Source: Candidatus Bathyarchaeota archaeon
GTDB lineage: Archaea; Thermoproteota; Bathyarchaeia; Bathyarchaeales; Bathyarchaeaceae
Assembly (NCBI GenBank): GCA_029879825.1
Contig: JAOUPL010000002.1
Coordinates: 1 to 35,832, forward strand
DNA: 35,832 nt
Direction of reading: 5' to 3'
Made by a program: the position numbers and the translations under genes
The notes under the pieces: model-generated
What the model saw: only the letters and a program-made list of their open reading frames with translations
Told to the model about the DNA's origin: nothing
Databases searched by the model: none
Shown: in pieces, positions 1 through 8,625 of the stretch
Layout of the letters: every line of letters starts with the position of its first letter
How positions within the stretch are numbered: the first letter of the stretch is position 1

Positions 1-267
1 TCGAAGAGAAAAGGAGAACCAACAGGTGCTAAGGTTGATAACCGTTTACTCGCTGAGGCTCTAAAGAAAGCGGGATTAAGAAGCCTTCTGCCCTCAAGGA
101 TTGACCGCCACAAACAGGCGGATGCCGTTGAAGCTTTAATCGTATATGCCTGGGTACGAGGTTTGATGACGATGCAAGAGGGAGTTAGCATTCTGGAACA
201 AGGCGAAGACACGGTCGAAGCCTTCTGCTCCTTCCTCCTCACAGCAAAGAGAAAGCTTGACTTATGA
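1..267 (+). CDS. C-terminal fragment, possible RNase H-fold (RuvC/DUF429-like) protein
   Basis: The reading frame is open from base 1 and ends in TGA at 265-267, giving the last 88 residues of a protein whose start lies outside the window. The visible part has a helix carrying DRHKQADAVEAL followed by a hydrophobic stretch. This resembles the last helix of RNase H-fold nucleases, where an acidic residue helps hold the metal, but that is a pattern resemblance only. It converges on rpo11 with about 30 bases between the stop codons. I do not recognise the family with certainty. Coding status is well supported; function is a guess. Confidence 0.6.
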   Translation, partial: SKRKGEPTGAKVDNRLLAEALKKAGLRSLLPSRIDRHKQADAVEALIVYAWVRGLMTMQEGVSILEQGEDTVEAFCSFLLTAKRKLDL

Positions 268-298
268 AACGGGCATAGATGAAACAGCTAGATTCGAT

Positions 299-592
299 CT
301 ATTTCCGTTGCCAATCTTTAAGCGCTTTCTTAAAGGACTTTCTGAACTCCTTGTTTCGGCTCAGAATTTTTTCCGTTGCTTCTTTTAAAGCGGCTTCCGG
401 CCTTCGCTTTCCCTTTGTGTGAACATACACTATTGTGCTGTCGAAGAGCGGATGCGGCACATTGTACCCAGCCATCTCGATGGTGTCGTCCTCCAGAAGC
501 GCTTTTTGTAGCACGTTGCAAAGGGTGTGACCTTCTCCTTCGACTTCGATTTTCAATTCGTTGGATGTTCTTTTCAGAACCTTAACTTTCAT
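299..592 (-). CDS. rpo11: DNA-directed RNA polymerase subunit Rpo11 (RpoL)
   Basis: Small (97 aa) subunit of archaeal RNA polymerase, equivalent to eukaryotic Rpb11/AC19; it dimerises with Rpo3 to form the assembly platform. Recognised by the N-terminal half containing GEGHTLCNVLQKALLED and the following GYNVPHPL, the alpha-subunit-like dimerisation fold, then a charged C-terminal helix (residues 65-97). The length is normal for the family. It is the last gene of a minus-strand run downstream of csl4, an arrangement often seen in archaea, so it is probably co-transcribed with csl4, the methyltransferase and dph2. ATG start. Confidence 0.95.
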   Translation of the reverse strand: MKVKVLKRTSNELKIEVEGEGHTLCNVLQKALLEDDTIEMAGYNVPHPLFDSTIVYVHTKGKRRPEAALKEATEKILSRNKEFRKSFKKALKDWQRK

Positions 593-604
593 TTCTGCCC
601 CCTC

Positions 605-1177
605 TTACGCTGCTTCTCCGTAGTCTGGTGGTACTTTCCGCCTTTCAATGTTTCCACATCTGGAGCATTGCATCTCTTGTTTTCCCAATCGTAATACGTG
701 CCCACATCTTGAGCAGAGGGCGTAGATAACTCCCAAATTTTTCTCCGCTGTCGACAAATAGAATGTTCTGTTTTTGTCGCTGATGACCTTTGCTTTCATT
801 ATGTCACCTGTTTTGCACACACTAAACATGGTATCGACGTAGCTTGGACTCACGTCAGAGATGTGTAAAACGCCTGTGAAAAAGCCGGATAGTGGTCTTT
901 TTCCTACCTGTGATATGCGTAAAACGGCTTTTTTGTTTTTCACGTCTAACACTTGTCCGGAGACTATGCTCCCTGTCTGCGGGACGTTTGCTGTTTGAAC
1001 AAGAGGGTACACTGAAACCTTTTTGTTCAGCATATCTAGAAGCGTACGTCCAGTGATTTTAGAATGTATGGTTCCATGTTCTACGTAGGTTCCGGGTCCC
1101 GGCGTAAACTCTTCGATAACGCCTAAACGGTCTCCGGGCACAACGAAAAGTCCACTTTTTCTTTCAGACCTACTCAT
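605..1177 (-). CDS. csl4: Exosome RNA-binding cap protein Csl4
   Basis: Cap subunit of the archaeal RNA exosome, which binds RNA and recruits DnaG and the Rrp41/42 core for 3'-5' degradation and tailing. The 190 residues show an N-terminal domain with a conserved GDRLGVIEEFTPGPGTYVE, a central S1-like beta-barrel (about 65-145, with GVLHISDVS) and a C-terminal zinc ribbon with Cys155, Cys158, Cys171 and Cys174. Its ATG overlaps the stop codon of the upstream methyltransferase by 4 bases, so the two are translationally coupled. The length matches the family. No anomalies seen. Confidence 0.95.
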   Translation of the reverse strand: MSRSERKSGLFVVPGDRLGVIEEFTPGPGTYVEHGTIHSKITGRTLLDMLNKKVSVYPLVQTANVPQTGSIVSGQVLDVKNKKAVLRISQVGKRPLSGFFTGVLHISDVSPSYVDTMFSVCKTGDIMKAKVISDKNRTFYLSTAEKNLGVIYALCSRCGHVLRLGKQEMQCSRCGNIERRKVPPDYGEAA

Positions 1178-1809
1178 AGGCTCTTCCCTTCTATTCGATA
1201 CAGGTCAACTTGGACACTACGCTTCTTTTTCGTGTGAAATTCAAACATCCTCGGAATATCCATTTTCATAGGAAATATACCCGTAACTTTTCCTCCATGC
1301 CTCTCAATAAACCTTTTGATAAATTCTCGGTTGCGCTCTCCACCCTTGTGAAGCGAGTATATCCTACGCCCCAACTCTAAAGATTTCTCTATGAATTTCC
1401 GATCCGCACTTCTTCTCTGCACACCAAATGGAGGATTCTGCAGAACCGTGTCAAAGGTTCCTTGTATAACGTCGATGTCTGCCACGAACCAATGAGTATT
1501 TTGCTTCATATTCCTTTTTTCCGCATTTTTTCGCGCCAAATTCACAGCTACTTTGTCCACATCAACCCCAAAGATTTCTCTCGCTCCGAGAAGAGCAGCA
1601 CCTATCGCAAGTCTCCCTGTGCCGCAACCCAAATCCACGACTGTCTTACCGATGATGTCATTGTAAACGTATGTTGCTACAAAGAGCACTTCCGAAGCGA
1701 CTCGCGAAGAAATTGTGTATTGTTCGAGGGAAGCCTTAGGCATCGGATGGGTTTCGATCTCTGAGATTGCCTTTTCTAGGTCTAGTTTTCGAACCAGCCT
1801 TTTCTGCAT
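1174..1809 (-). CDS. METTL5-like N6-adenine RNA methyltransferase
   Basis: SAM-dependent methyltransferase. Motif I VVDLGCGTGRL lies at residues 57-67 and the catalytic NPPF tetrad at 125-128, which marks methylation of an exocyclic amino group, usually adenine N6. The N-terminal region (LEKAISEIE, then PKASLEQY) is the signature of the METTL5/archaeal COG2263 group; the eukaryotic member modifies an adenine in 18S rRNA, so a 16S rRNA target is likely by homology. The gene overlaps the 3' end of dph2 by 28 bases and csl4 by 4 bases, supporting a single operon. The start at 1809 (ATG) gives an N-terminus of family-like length. Confidence 0.85.
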   Translation of the reverse strand: MQKRLVRKLDLEKAISEIETHPMPKASLEQYTISSRVASEVLFVATYVYNDIIGKTVVDLGCGTGRLAIGAALLGAREIFGVDVDKVAVNLARKNAEKRNMKQNTHWFVADIDVIQGTFDTVLQNPPFGVQRRSADRKFIEKSLELGRRIYSLHKGGERNREFIKRFIERHGGKVTGIFPMKMDIPRMFEFHTKKKRSVQVDLYRIEGKSL

Positions 1810-2789
1810 AGTTCTTCCCAGTCCATCTCTTCCAGCATCACAAGTGCTTCGCTTAGGGATAGAATTGGCTTAAGAAAATTCGGCGTATCGTCTAGGGAAA
1901 GTCGAGGGCAAGCAGTGTTCACAAACGCATCTATGTTTGGGAACTGCATGAACGCGTTAGATGTGATTTCTCTGAGCGCAAGCAAGGTAGCCTTTCTGCC
2001 ACTTTTCTGGAGCTTCTCTTTGATTTTCACGGCTTCCTTGAGCCTCTTCTGTCCACTTTTCAAGCCTATTAATACTCCAAAGTTCTCGGCCCCTTTTGCT
2101 TCAGAGATACTCGCCCATCGCTGTTTGAGTATCCTCGGAACTTCATCGTGAATAGGATACGCTCTTTTTTCGTAGGGATCAGCAATTATCGTCGGCTTTG
2201 CCGTGGCTAACGCCACGCCTATGGCGTGGAATCTGCCTCCTCCAATGAAAAGAAAAGCTTCAACCTCTTCTGAAATTGATTGGGCGTTGCTAAAATTACA
2301 GCCTATCACCTGTCCAGGATATTTAACTAGGCCAGCATCTCCTATTGCAACGGTTTTTCCAGCTTTGAGAAGTAAAATTTTTGCTTCATCGAGTTTGTGG
2401 ACGTGTTGAACCGTCGCTACTAAACCGATGTTACTCCAAGGCTCAAGGAGGGGTATCGCTTTCTCTACTGCCTCTTTAACGCTGATTTTTGCTCTTGCCT
2501 CCATGTAAATCGTTGGCACTCTTTCCTGTTTGGTTTGTGGACTGTGCCCGTAATGGACTATGAGATCCGCGCCTAGGTTTTCAGCGTCGGACAGAGCTAG
2601 GTCACAGGCGCCGTAACATGGATCGGCGGAAACTATTGCGAGGGCTCCAGCGTCTTCGATGAGGGCTGCGAGACGCGTTCCTTCGGCTTTTAATCCCTCT
2701 GGAAGCTGTACTAAGACGATCTTAGTCTTCCCTTTGCTTACTTCTTTCTTCAGTCTTTTCTCTTCAAGGTCAAAGGATGTTGTTTTCAT
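1782..2789 (-). CDS. dph2: Diphthamide biosynthesis enzyme Dph2 (radical SAM, 3-amino-3-carboxypropyl transferase)
   Basis: Catalyses the first step of diphthamide formation on elongation factor 2, moving the aminocarboxypropyl group of SAM to a histidine through a non-classical radical mechanism. The three cysteines that hold the 4Fe-4S cluster in archaeal Dph2 are visible at the expected wide spacing: Cys58 (in DPCYGACD), Cys164 (in IGCNFSN) and Cys294 (in NTACPRLSLDD). The length of 335 aa is typical. It is the first gene of the dph2-methyltransferase-csl4-rpo11 run, all concerned with translation or RNA. ATG start. Confidence 0.94.
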   Translation of the reverse strand: MKTTSFDLEEKRLKKEVSKGKTKIVLVQLPEGLKAEGTRLAALIEDAGALAIVSADPCYGACDLALSDAENLGADLIVHYGHSPQTKQERVPTIYMEARAKISVKEAVEKAIPLLEPWSNIGLVATVQHVHKLDEAKILLLKAGKTVAIGDAGLVKYPGQVIGCNFSNAQSISEEVEAFLFIGGGRFHAIGVALATAKPTIIADPYEKRAYPIHDEVPRILKQRWASISEAKGAENFGVLIGLKSGQKRLKEAVKIKEKLQKSGRKATLLALREITSNAFMQFPNIDAFVNTACPRLSLDDTPNFLKPILSLSEALVMLEEMDWEELCRKGWFEN

Positions 2790-2857
2790 CTACATTTACC
2801 ACTGCACCATGAAAAAGGATGGTCACATAGGTTACTGGCGAAAACTTTCTGACGGAC

Positions 2858-5332
2858 TCATTCCCACATGGGAGTCCATTCCCAGTCCTGTTTAGGTTTC
2901 TGAGTTGCTTGACCCTTGCTGCGTTCGCGCAGTTCAGCTAACTCTACGAGTAGCATTTTCTGTTCGAGGCTTGCAACCAACTTTCTCGTGCTGATCACGG
3001 CATCGGCGTTCACAGAAATGCTGTCGATTCCACAGCGAACTAGGAATTCGGTAAAGTCTGGAAGGTTTGAGGGACCTTCCCCACAGATGGATACGGTGCA
3101 GCCATGTTCATGAGCCACTTTGATTAGGTGGGCGAGTATCCGCTTGATGGCGGGGTCCCTCTCGTCAAAGTATCCCATCAATCCTAGTCGTTCCGAGTCG
3201 CGGTCGATCATGAGGATGCCTTGAGTCATGTCGTTTGAGCCTATTGAGTAGCCGTCGCAGAGTTTCGAGAATTCGTCGGCCATTATGGCGATGGCTGGAG
3301 TTTCAGCCATAAACCATACCTGGAAGTCTCTAGACCTTTCAAGTCCCTCGTCCTTCATTATTTCTAGGCATTTCTTTGCTTCCCATACTGTTCTGATCAT
3401 TGGAAGCATAACCCACACATTTTTGAGTCCCCATTCTTCTCTGCATTTTTTGATGGCCTTGCATTCCAGTCTGAAGGCTTTTTCGTACCATTCGCTTATG
3501 TATCGGCTGGCACCACGCCAACCCAGCATAGGATTCGCCTCCACTATCTCGTATTTTTCCCCGCCCTTCAATTCTCTATATTCGTTTGTTTTGAAGTCGC
3601 TGAGCCTCACGACCACGGGTCGCGGCTGTATGACCCTTGCAACTGTGGCTATTCCCTCAGCCAACTTGTTTACAAACTTGTTGCCTTGTCCAATTTCTAA
3701 GAGATATAATGGGTGCTCTCCTATGTAGCTAGCTAGAATAAACTCGAGGCGCATGAGACCTATCCCATCGAAAGGAAGATCCTTATATTCTTCAATCATT
3801 TCGGGAACGCCTAAATTGAGGTGGATTTTGGTGGCTGTTATTGGAGCGGATGTAATCACTGTTGAAGCAGGCGCGGTCGCTGAGGAAGTTAGCTCCGTAA
3901 CTTCACTCATAATTCCTTCGTAAACAACGCCGCTTTTTGCGTCTATGGTGTATTCTTGACCAGTTACCATCAATTTTGTGGCATTTTCCGTTCCAACGAT
4001 ACAGGGGATGCCAAATTCTCGGCTCACTATAGCTGCGTGACAAGTGACTCCACCCTTGTCAGTGACTATGGCCCCTGACAACCTCATGAAGGGCACGTAG
4101 TCTGGGTTAGTCATGGGGGTTACAAGCACGTCGCCTTTTTTCACAAGTTTCGAAGCATCTTCAGGTGTGAGGACGACTTTTGCTAAGCCTGCTCCTACGG
4201 CTCTTTTGCCAGCCGCTATTCCTCTAACAACAACCTTCCGTTCTACTAGCTGGGCAGGAGCTGGTGGCTTTGGAGCCTCTATTTTTGGTGGCGCCTTTTC
4301 TAAACTCCACACGGTTTCGGGTCTTGACTGAACAATGAAAACATTCTCCGGGAAAGGAAGGCCGCTGTCAACGGCAAATTCAATGTCTTGAGGGTTACCT
4401 CCATAGTGTTCCTCGATGCGTTTGGCAAGTTCAGCGAGCCTAGTTATCTCTTCGTCTGTTAGGCACTGTTGTTCCTGCCTGTCAGCGGACACATCAGCAT
4501 GAATCGTTTTGCCTGTTTTTGGGTCACGAATATACTCCACCGCTTTCTTGGCTATTTTCTTTTCCAAGATTTTCAGTGTCTTCTTGTCCACCACGTAGTT
4601 GTCCGGGGTTACGGAGCCTGAAACGACCGACTCGCCGATTCCCCAGTTGGCTTCGATGACCATCTGGTCTGATTCTCCGGTAACGGGGTTTATGGTAAAC
4701 ATGACGCCGGCAGCCTTTGCGTTGACCATTTTTTGTACGCCAACGCTGATGAGAACTTGTTCATGTTTGAAGCCTTTTTCGGTTCGATAGAAGATGGCCC
4801 TCGGCGTGAACAAGCTTGACCAGCATTTTATGGTTTTTTCAAAAAGTTCCTTGGCTCCAATCACGTTTAGATAAGTTTCTTGCTGTCCGGCGAAGGAGGC
4901 ATCAGGTAGATCTTCAGCCGTTGCGCTTGATCGCACGGCCACGAGTGCTTCAGTTGATTTGGTTCTTTTACTGAGGGTTGTGTATGCTTTCTTGATAGCC
5001 GTTTCTATGTCGCGTGGCATAGGGGTTGCTTCGATGAGTTTCCGAATTTCTTTTGAAGCTTTCTCAAACTGCTGGGGGTTGCTCACGGCGGTAACGGTTT
5101 CCTCGATGGTTTTGTATATTTTTTCGGCGAGACCAGTTTTCGTTATGAATTTGTTATATGTATAGGCGGTGACAGCGAAGCCCGGCGGGACAGGTATTCC
5201 AGCTTGAAGCATTTCACCTAGGTTTGCGTTTTTGCCTCCAACAAGTGGAATGTCTTCTTTTCTCAAATCTTCAAACCATGCGATATGTTTCTTTTTCTTG
5301 GACTGTTTCGTCGTTTTGCTTGAACCCTGCAA
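2858..5332 (-). CDS. ppsA: Phosphoenolpyruvate synthase (pyruvate, water dikinase)
   Basis: Converts pyruvate and ATP to PEP, AMP and phosphate for gluconeogenesis. The domains appear in order: N-terminal ATP-grasp domain (LVGGKNANLGEM, residues 31-42), swivelling phosphohistidine domain with GGVTCHAAIVSREFG (active His about 432), and C-terminal TIM barrel with SIGSNDMTQ and the catalytic Cys about 750 in SICGEGPS. At 824 aa it is full length. The start is TTG at 5332, supported by a GAGGTGA Shine-Dalgarno 6 bases upstream; no ATG lies near it. The N-terminus has a short Lys-rich extension before the ATP-grasp domain. It lies 15 bases downstream of L10e and may share its promoter. Confidence 0.96.
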   Translation of the reverse strand: MQGSSKTTKQSKKKKHIAWFEDLRKEDIPLVGGKNANLGEMLQAGIPVPPGFAVTAYTYNKFITKTGLAEKIYKTIEETVTAVSNPQQFEKASKEIRKLIEATPMPRDIETAIKKAYTTLSKRTKSTEALVAVRSSATAEDLPDASFAGQQETYLNVIGAKELFEKTIKCWSSLFTPRAIFYRTEKGFKHEQVLISVGVQKMVNAKAAGVMFTINPVTGESDQMVIEANWGIGESVVSGSVTPDNYVVDKKTLKILEKKIAKKAVEYIRDPKTGKTIHADVSADRQEQQCLTDEEITRLAELAKRIEEHYGGNPQDIEFAVDSGLPFPENVFIVQSRPETVWSLEKAPPKIEAPKPPAPAQLVERKVVVRGIAAGKRAVGAGLAKVVLTPEDASKLVKKGDVLVTPMTNPDYVPFMRLSGAIVTDKGGVTCHAAIVSREFGIPCIVGTENATKLMVTGQEYTIDAKSGVVYEGIMSEVTELTSSATAPASTVITSAPITATKIHLNLGVPEMIEEYKDLPFDGIGLMRLEFILASYIGEHPLYLLEIGQGNKFVNKLAEGIATVARVIQPRPVVVRLSDFKTNEYRELKGGEKYEIVEANPMLGWRGASRYISEWYEKAFRLECKAIKKCREEWGLKNVWVMLPMIRTVWEAKKCLEIMKDEGLERSRDFQVWFMAETPAIAIMADEFSKLCDGYSIGSNDMTQGILMIDRDSERLGLMGYFDERDPAIKRILAHLIKVAHEHGCTVSICGEGPSNLPDFTEFLVRCGIDSISVNADAVISTRKLVASLEQKMLLVELAELRERSKGQATQKPKQDWEWTPMWE

Positions 5333-5347
5333 CCTGATTCACCTCAG

Positions 5348-5845
5348 TTAGCCTCCAATTTTCTCAATAGTTATTCGGCAGGGTATGGGTAGTTTGGCGC
5401 CTCCCCGCTTTAAGGCCTCCTTTGCGACTTCGAGGCCATCCTCATTCACGTTAACCATTATGACCGCTTGGTCCGATTTCACTCGTGCCGCGGTTCCTAT
5501 GGGTTTCCCGAAGGCCTTTCTCATTCCGTCTTGAAGTCGATCTGCGTGCGCTCCAAAAATCATTTTGTTTTCACGCAACACGACATGGGGATAAGGCAAG
5601 ATTTGTAAAAGGTAACTGCTTCCCAATTTTTCTGAAAGCAGTCTATTTGTTGCTACGCGTGCTGCCTCCAAGGCGTTATGTCGAATTTGGGCTTCCTTCC
5701 GGGCGACCAAAAGAGCTTGATACTCAAAACTACCTGTGGGGTCTCCCATGGTGAATTTTGTTATTTTTGGCGAGGGAGAGCCTCGCATATACTCTTTCCT
5801 TGTGTAGGACTGGCCCTTTGCCTTTCGATAGTTGCGTGCCTTCAT
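5348..5845 (-). CDS. rpl10e: 50S ribosomal protein L10e (uL16)
   Basis: Large-subunit ribosomal protein of the uL16/L10e family, which lies near the peptidyl transferase centre and supports the A-site tRNA. Characteristic segments are the N-terminal RNYRKAKGQSYTRKEY, the central RVATNRLL and the conserved loop IFGAHADRLQDGMRKAFGKP. At 165 aa it has the archaeal length. It has its own TATA box (see 5875-5883) and a short 5' leader. ATG start. PEP synthase follows on the same strand. Confidence 0.96.
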   Translation of the reverse strand: MKARNYRKAKGQSYTRKEYMRGSPSPKITKFTMGDPTGSFEYQALLVARKEAQIRHNALEAARVATNRLLSEKLGSSYLLQILPYPHVVLRENKMIFGAHADRLQDGMRKAFGKPIGTAARVKSDQAVIMVNVNEDGLEVAKEALKRGGAKLPIPCRITIEKIGG

Positions 5846-5874
5846 GGTTTATCCCTCAATGGCCTCCAACCATG

Positions 5875-5883
5875 ATATTTAAG
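5875..5883 (-). promoter_or_regulatory. Archaeal TATA box for L10e
   Basis: On the minus strand the sequence reads CTTAAATAT, about 30 bases upstream of the L10e ATG. A start site 25 or so bases downstream would give a leader of only a few bases. The same 9-mer in the other orientation serves the Elf1 gene at 29859, suggesting a shared box A consensus in this genome. Inferred from spacing and composition only. Confidence 0.55.
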
Positions 5884-5960
5884 CCTTTGTTAATAAACCA
5901 TTCCTTACTGAAAGAATTGATTTGAAATCCGAATCATCAAAACAAAAGTTCTCGTAATTT

Positions 5961-6476
5961 CTATGGGTTTTCATTTTTGAACCATATTTTGGCTAATTCA
6001 TCAAAGTTTGGAAAAACGTTCTTCAGGATTGGAAGGTACATTTTTTTCTCGTCTTCGGTTACGTACTGGAATTGATATTGTCCCATGTAGGGGGATGGCT
6101 CGCCTTCTCTGGTTACGAACTCGATGTGCATGAAGGGGTCTCCTCTCTTAATCGTTATTGGTTGCCTGTCGTTGTTTAGGTTAACGAGTTCCAAGGCTAG
6201 TCTTCCAATGAAGCCGCTGTGAACCTTTGCAGCGTTGAGAAAGGATAATCCTCTCCTTCCATACTTACTCTTTGCTGTGAGATGAGCCACGTAGTCCGGT
6301 GGCGTGAACACAACTTCATAGGAAATGAGGTTTTTATGTTCAAGATAATGTAACGTGGTTTCTTCTTTCACGGTTAGGATGTAACTCTCGCCGTCTAGGA
6401 GATTGTAGTCGAAGGGATAAATTATCTTATACTTTTCGATAAGTTCCATCAGCTTGTCTTTGCCGAGAATACACAT
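5961..6476 (-). CDS. dcd: dCTP deaminase/dUTPase family protein
   Basis: Trimeric beta-barrel fold of the dCTP deaminase and dUTPase superfamily, which keeps dUTP out of DNA. Visible motifs: SKYGRRGL (residues 70-77, phosphate-binding loop) and the segment HSGFIGRLALELVN, whose Glu96 sits where the deaminase catalytic Glu lies in AGxIDPGFxGxxTLE. The HSGF version departs from the usual IDPGF, so whether it deaminates, hydrolyses dUTP or does both cannot be told. I chose the ATG at 6476 over the GTG at 6488 because GGTGA lies 8 bases before it and the protein then begins MCILGKDKL, like the family's MILSDRDI. About 171 aa. Confidence 0.8.
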   Translation of the reverse strand: MCILGKDKLMELIEKYKIIYPFDYNLLDGESYILTVKEETTLHYLEHKNLISYEVVFTPPDYVAHLTAKSKYGRRGLSFLNAAKVHSGFIGRLALELVNLNNDRQPITIKRGDPFMHIEFVTREGEPSPYMGQYQFQYVTEDEKKMYLPILKNVFPNFDELAKIWFKNENP

Positions 6477-6503
6477 ACAATTCTTCACCTTACCTTAGCA
6501 ATA

Positions 6504-7364
6504 CTACGCCTTTACATTTATACTTCTTTTGGATATGCCATACCAAGGCTTTCGAACGATTTCGTTGGTTAGAATTCCGAAGTCTTCAGGCGCTAGTCCT
6601 CGCACCCGGTTATTATAAAAGGGCAAAGAATCCGCCAGTCTTACAGCATTTTCGCTTTTTACTCCCTGCTTATACAGGAAGGGAATGATGGCGTTTCTCA
6701 CCTTCTTGTTACGTTGAGTGAAGAGTGTTCGCACGAGTTCTAGAAAGGTTTCTTCATCTTCTACCTGGAAGGGAGGCTCCCTTGGCCTCAAACGCACGAC
6801 CATGGAATCCACGTCTGGCTGGGGGTAAAACATTTCTTTGGGCGCGTAGTCCAAAAGCTCCGCTTCAGCTCGGTAATAGGTGGTGACGGTTAACCTCCCA
6901 TAATCCTTGGTACCCACGGAAGCAACGAGCCTCTTAGCAAACTCCTTCTGGAAAGTTAAAACTGCGCAGTCAAATTTCCTTTCTAGAAGCCAGAACAGGA
7001 GTGGAGATGAAATCGAGTAGGGAGGGGTAGAAACAAACTTGCTAAATGGAGGAACATAAACCTTCATTATATCTCCCTCTATCAAGTCCACGTTCTGCAG
7101 GTCTTGAAGTTGCTTTCTCAGTATCCTTATCAGTTTAGGATCAACCTCAACCGCAATAACCCTTTTGCATTCACGAGAAAGAAGCTGCGTCAAAAAACCA
7201 AGCCCGGCTCCTACCTCCAAAACAACGTCATCGTCGGTTACAGACGCATACGATACCATTCTCTCCAACAGATCAGCGTTAACCACAAAATTTTGTCCCA
7301 AGCGTTTTTTAGGCAGAAACCTGTAAAGACGAAGGAGGCGCCTCGCCCTTTGAAGAAAACTCAT
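6504..7364 (-). CDS. rsmA: 16S rRNA dimethyladenosine transferase RsmA/KsgA (Dim1)
   Basis: Dimethylates two adjacent adenines in the 3'-terminal hairpin of 16S rRNA during small-subunit maturation. Family marks are LGQNFVVNADLLERM (22-36), SAM motif I VLEVGAGLGFLTQLL (48-62), acidic motif II VEVD (72-75) and the C-terminal arginine-rich helical domain. The catalytic motif IV, usually NxPY, reads TPPY (113-116), with Thr at the position of the conserved Asn; the flanking YSISSPLLF is normal. At 286 aa it is full length. It follows DUF655, rpo4, L21e and pus10, a gene order widely kept in archaea. Confidence 0.93.
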   Translation of the reverse strand: MSFLQRARRLLRLYRFLPKKRLGQNFVVNADLLERMVSYASVTDDDVVLEVGAGLGFLTQLLSRECKRVIAVEVDPKLIRILRKQLQDLQNVDLIEGDIMKVYVPPFSKFVSTPPYSISSPLLFWLLERKFDCAVLTFQKEFAKRLVASVGTKDYGRLTVTTYYRAEAELLDYAPKEMFYPQPDVDSMVVRLRPREPPFQVEDEETFLELVRTLFTQRNKKVRNAIIPFLYKQGVKSENAVRLADSLPFYNNRVRGLAPEDFGILTNEIVRKPWYGISKRSINVKA

Positions 7365-7374
7365 ATGTCTACCA

Positions 7375-7938
7375 CTAGGGTGCTCTTGTAAACAGTCTAT
7401 ATTTGCTTTCGCCAGCTAACTCCTCCAGAACCCTTTTCGCGACGAGTTTGGCGGGGTTAGGCATGTTAGCGCGTTGCTGCAAATCGTCGAAGCTTTGGAA
7501 AGGCCTTTTCTCTCTTTCATCAAGAATCTGCCACATGTATTTTTTTCCAATTCCCGGAATCAATTCCAACGCATGCATTCTAGGCGTTATCGCCTGGGCT
7601 GTGTTAAAGAAAATCACAAACCAGTTCTCTCGATTAAACACCATTTTCTCCACCACCGCGGGGAGTTCCATCTTGGCGTTGCTTGTTAATTCATCATAGC
7701 TTATCCGACCAATGATATAGGCTATTTTTTCACGGGCATCTTTACCAACGTAAACTCTGTCATAAGTTTTGAGGACGAGACCTTCCTTCGCGATTGCTTC
7801 GAGAAGGGTGAAATATTCTTCTCCCACAACTTGAACAAGTGCGCCTGCTCGGTATCCTGGCCGGGATCCAGGCCTTCCATGGGGAAAATAATCGAGAACG
7901 TAAGCGTATTCTTCGTATCTTTTCTCGCTTTTTTCCAT
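7375..7938 (-). CDS. DUF655 family protein with helix-hairpin-helix domain
   Basis: Archaeal conserved protein of 187 aa. The N-terminus (EYAYVLDYFPHGRPG) is the DUF655 signature, leading a small beta-rich OB-like region (about 10-75). The C-terminal half has two helix-hairpin-helix motifs, one around LELIPGIGKKYMWQI (124-138) and a second around 150-175, which bind nucleic acid backbones without sequence preference. Function is unknown; the constant association with rsmA, L21e and rpo4 suggests a role in RNA or ribosome metabolism, which is inference. It ends 11 bases before the rsmA start. Confidence 0.88.
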   Translation of the reverse strand: MEKSEKRYEEYAYVLDYFPHGRPGSRPGYRAGALVQVVGEEYFTLLEAIAKEGLVLKTYDRVYVGKDAREKIAYIIGRISYDELTSNAKMELPAVVEKMVFNRENWFVIFFNTAQAITPRMHALELIPGIGKKYMWQILDEREKRPFQSFDDLQQRANMPNPAKLVAKRVLEELAGESKYRLFTRAP

Positions 7939-7982
7939 TCTTTCCCCATCCGAGCTGTAATAAATATGTTTAGAAGAAGACC

Positions 7983-8321
7983 TTATTCCCTCTTTCTATA
8001 CTCATCTAAGAAAGCCAGCATTCTTTTCAGCTTGGAAGTTTCCATTATCCTGCGTCCACTGGCTAAAAAAACTCTAATTTCTTGGATGCTTTCCGGCATG
8101 CAGTTTGTGATTTGAACAGCCTCTTCTTCTTCCAATTCAAACTGCTCCACGAGTTTGTTCACGAGGGTTTCTGCCATGCTAGGGTCGACTTTGGAGAATT
8201 TTGCCGCGTAATCCAGTGACCTTCTCTGGAATTGATCTAATCGTTCTTCGCCTACGGCTTCTAGGGTTTCTTTTACCTGCGGAATCGTGATGGGCCGTTC
8301 CTTTAAGGCCTTTCTTGACAC
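7983..8321 (-). CDS. rpo4: DNA-directed RNA polymerase subunit Rpo4 (RpoF)
   Basis: Forms the RNA polymerase stalk with Rpo7, equivalent to eukaryotic Rpb4. The 112-residue, mostly helical protein shows the family's ITIPQVKETLE N-terminus, the middle DYAAKFSKVDPSMAETLVNKL and the HRDC-like C-terminal part AVQITNCMPESIQEIRVFLA. The start is GTG at 8321, directly after the L21e stop (2-base gap), so the two are almost certainly co-translated. Coupling with L21e and DUF655 is a known archaeal arrangement. Confidence 0.93.
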   Translation of the reverse strand: MSRKALKERPITIPQVKETLEAVGEERLDQFQRRSLDYAAKFSKVDPSMAETLVNKLVEQFELEEEEAVQITNCMPESIQEIRVFLASGRRIMETSKLKRMLAFLDEYRKRE

Positions 8322-8323
8322 TT

Positions 8324-8623
8324 TTATCCCTCTGCATGGGGTATTATATGCTCTGGGCGAACAATTATCTCTTTAACTGCGTTCCCTTGCGTTACATTCA
8401 CGATATAACTTCTGCCTTTCTTATTAACTATAACGCCGATTTTTCCATGATACCTCCGATGAGGCATGCCTTTATGAACGCTGGGATCGACCTTAACCAC
8501 AACTTTCTCTCCGGGTTTATACTCATAAAGTATTTTGCTGAGCCCGACTTTTCCCCGTTCTCGAGGTTTTTTCTTTAAGAGGGAACGGGTTTTTCTGCGA
8601 TATCCTTTCGCCTTCCTTCCCAT
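8324..8623 (-). CDS. rpl21e: 50S ribosomal protein L21e
   Basis: Archaeal/eukaryotic large-subunit protein eL21. The 99 residues contain the basic N-terminus (GYRRKTRSLLKK), KPGEKVVVKVDPSVHKGMPHRRYHGKIG and the C-terminal VNVTQGNAVKEIIVRPEH, all typical. It sits between pus10 (2-base gap) and rpo4 (2-base gap) on the minus strand. ATG start. Confidence 0.96.
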   Translation of the reverse strand: MGRKAKGYRRKTRSLLKKKPRERGKVGLSKILYEYKPGEKVVVKVDPSVHKGMPHRRYHGKIGVIVNKKGRSYIVNVTQGNAVKEIIVRPEHIIPHAEG

Positions 8624-8625
8624 TT

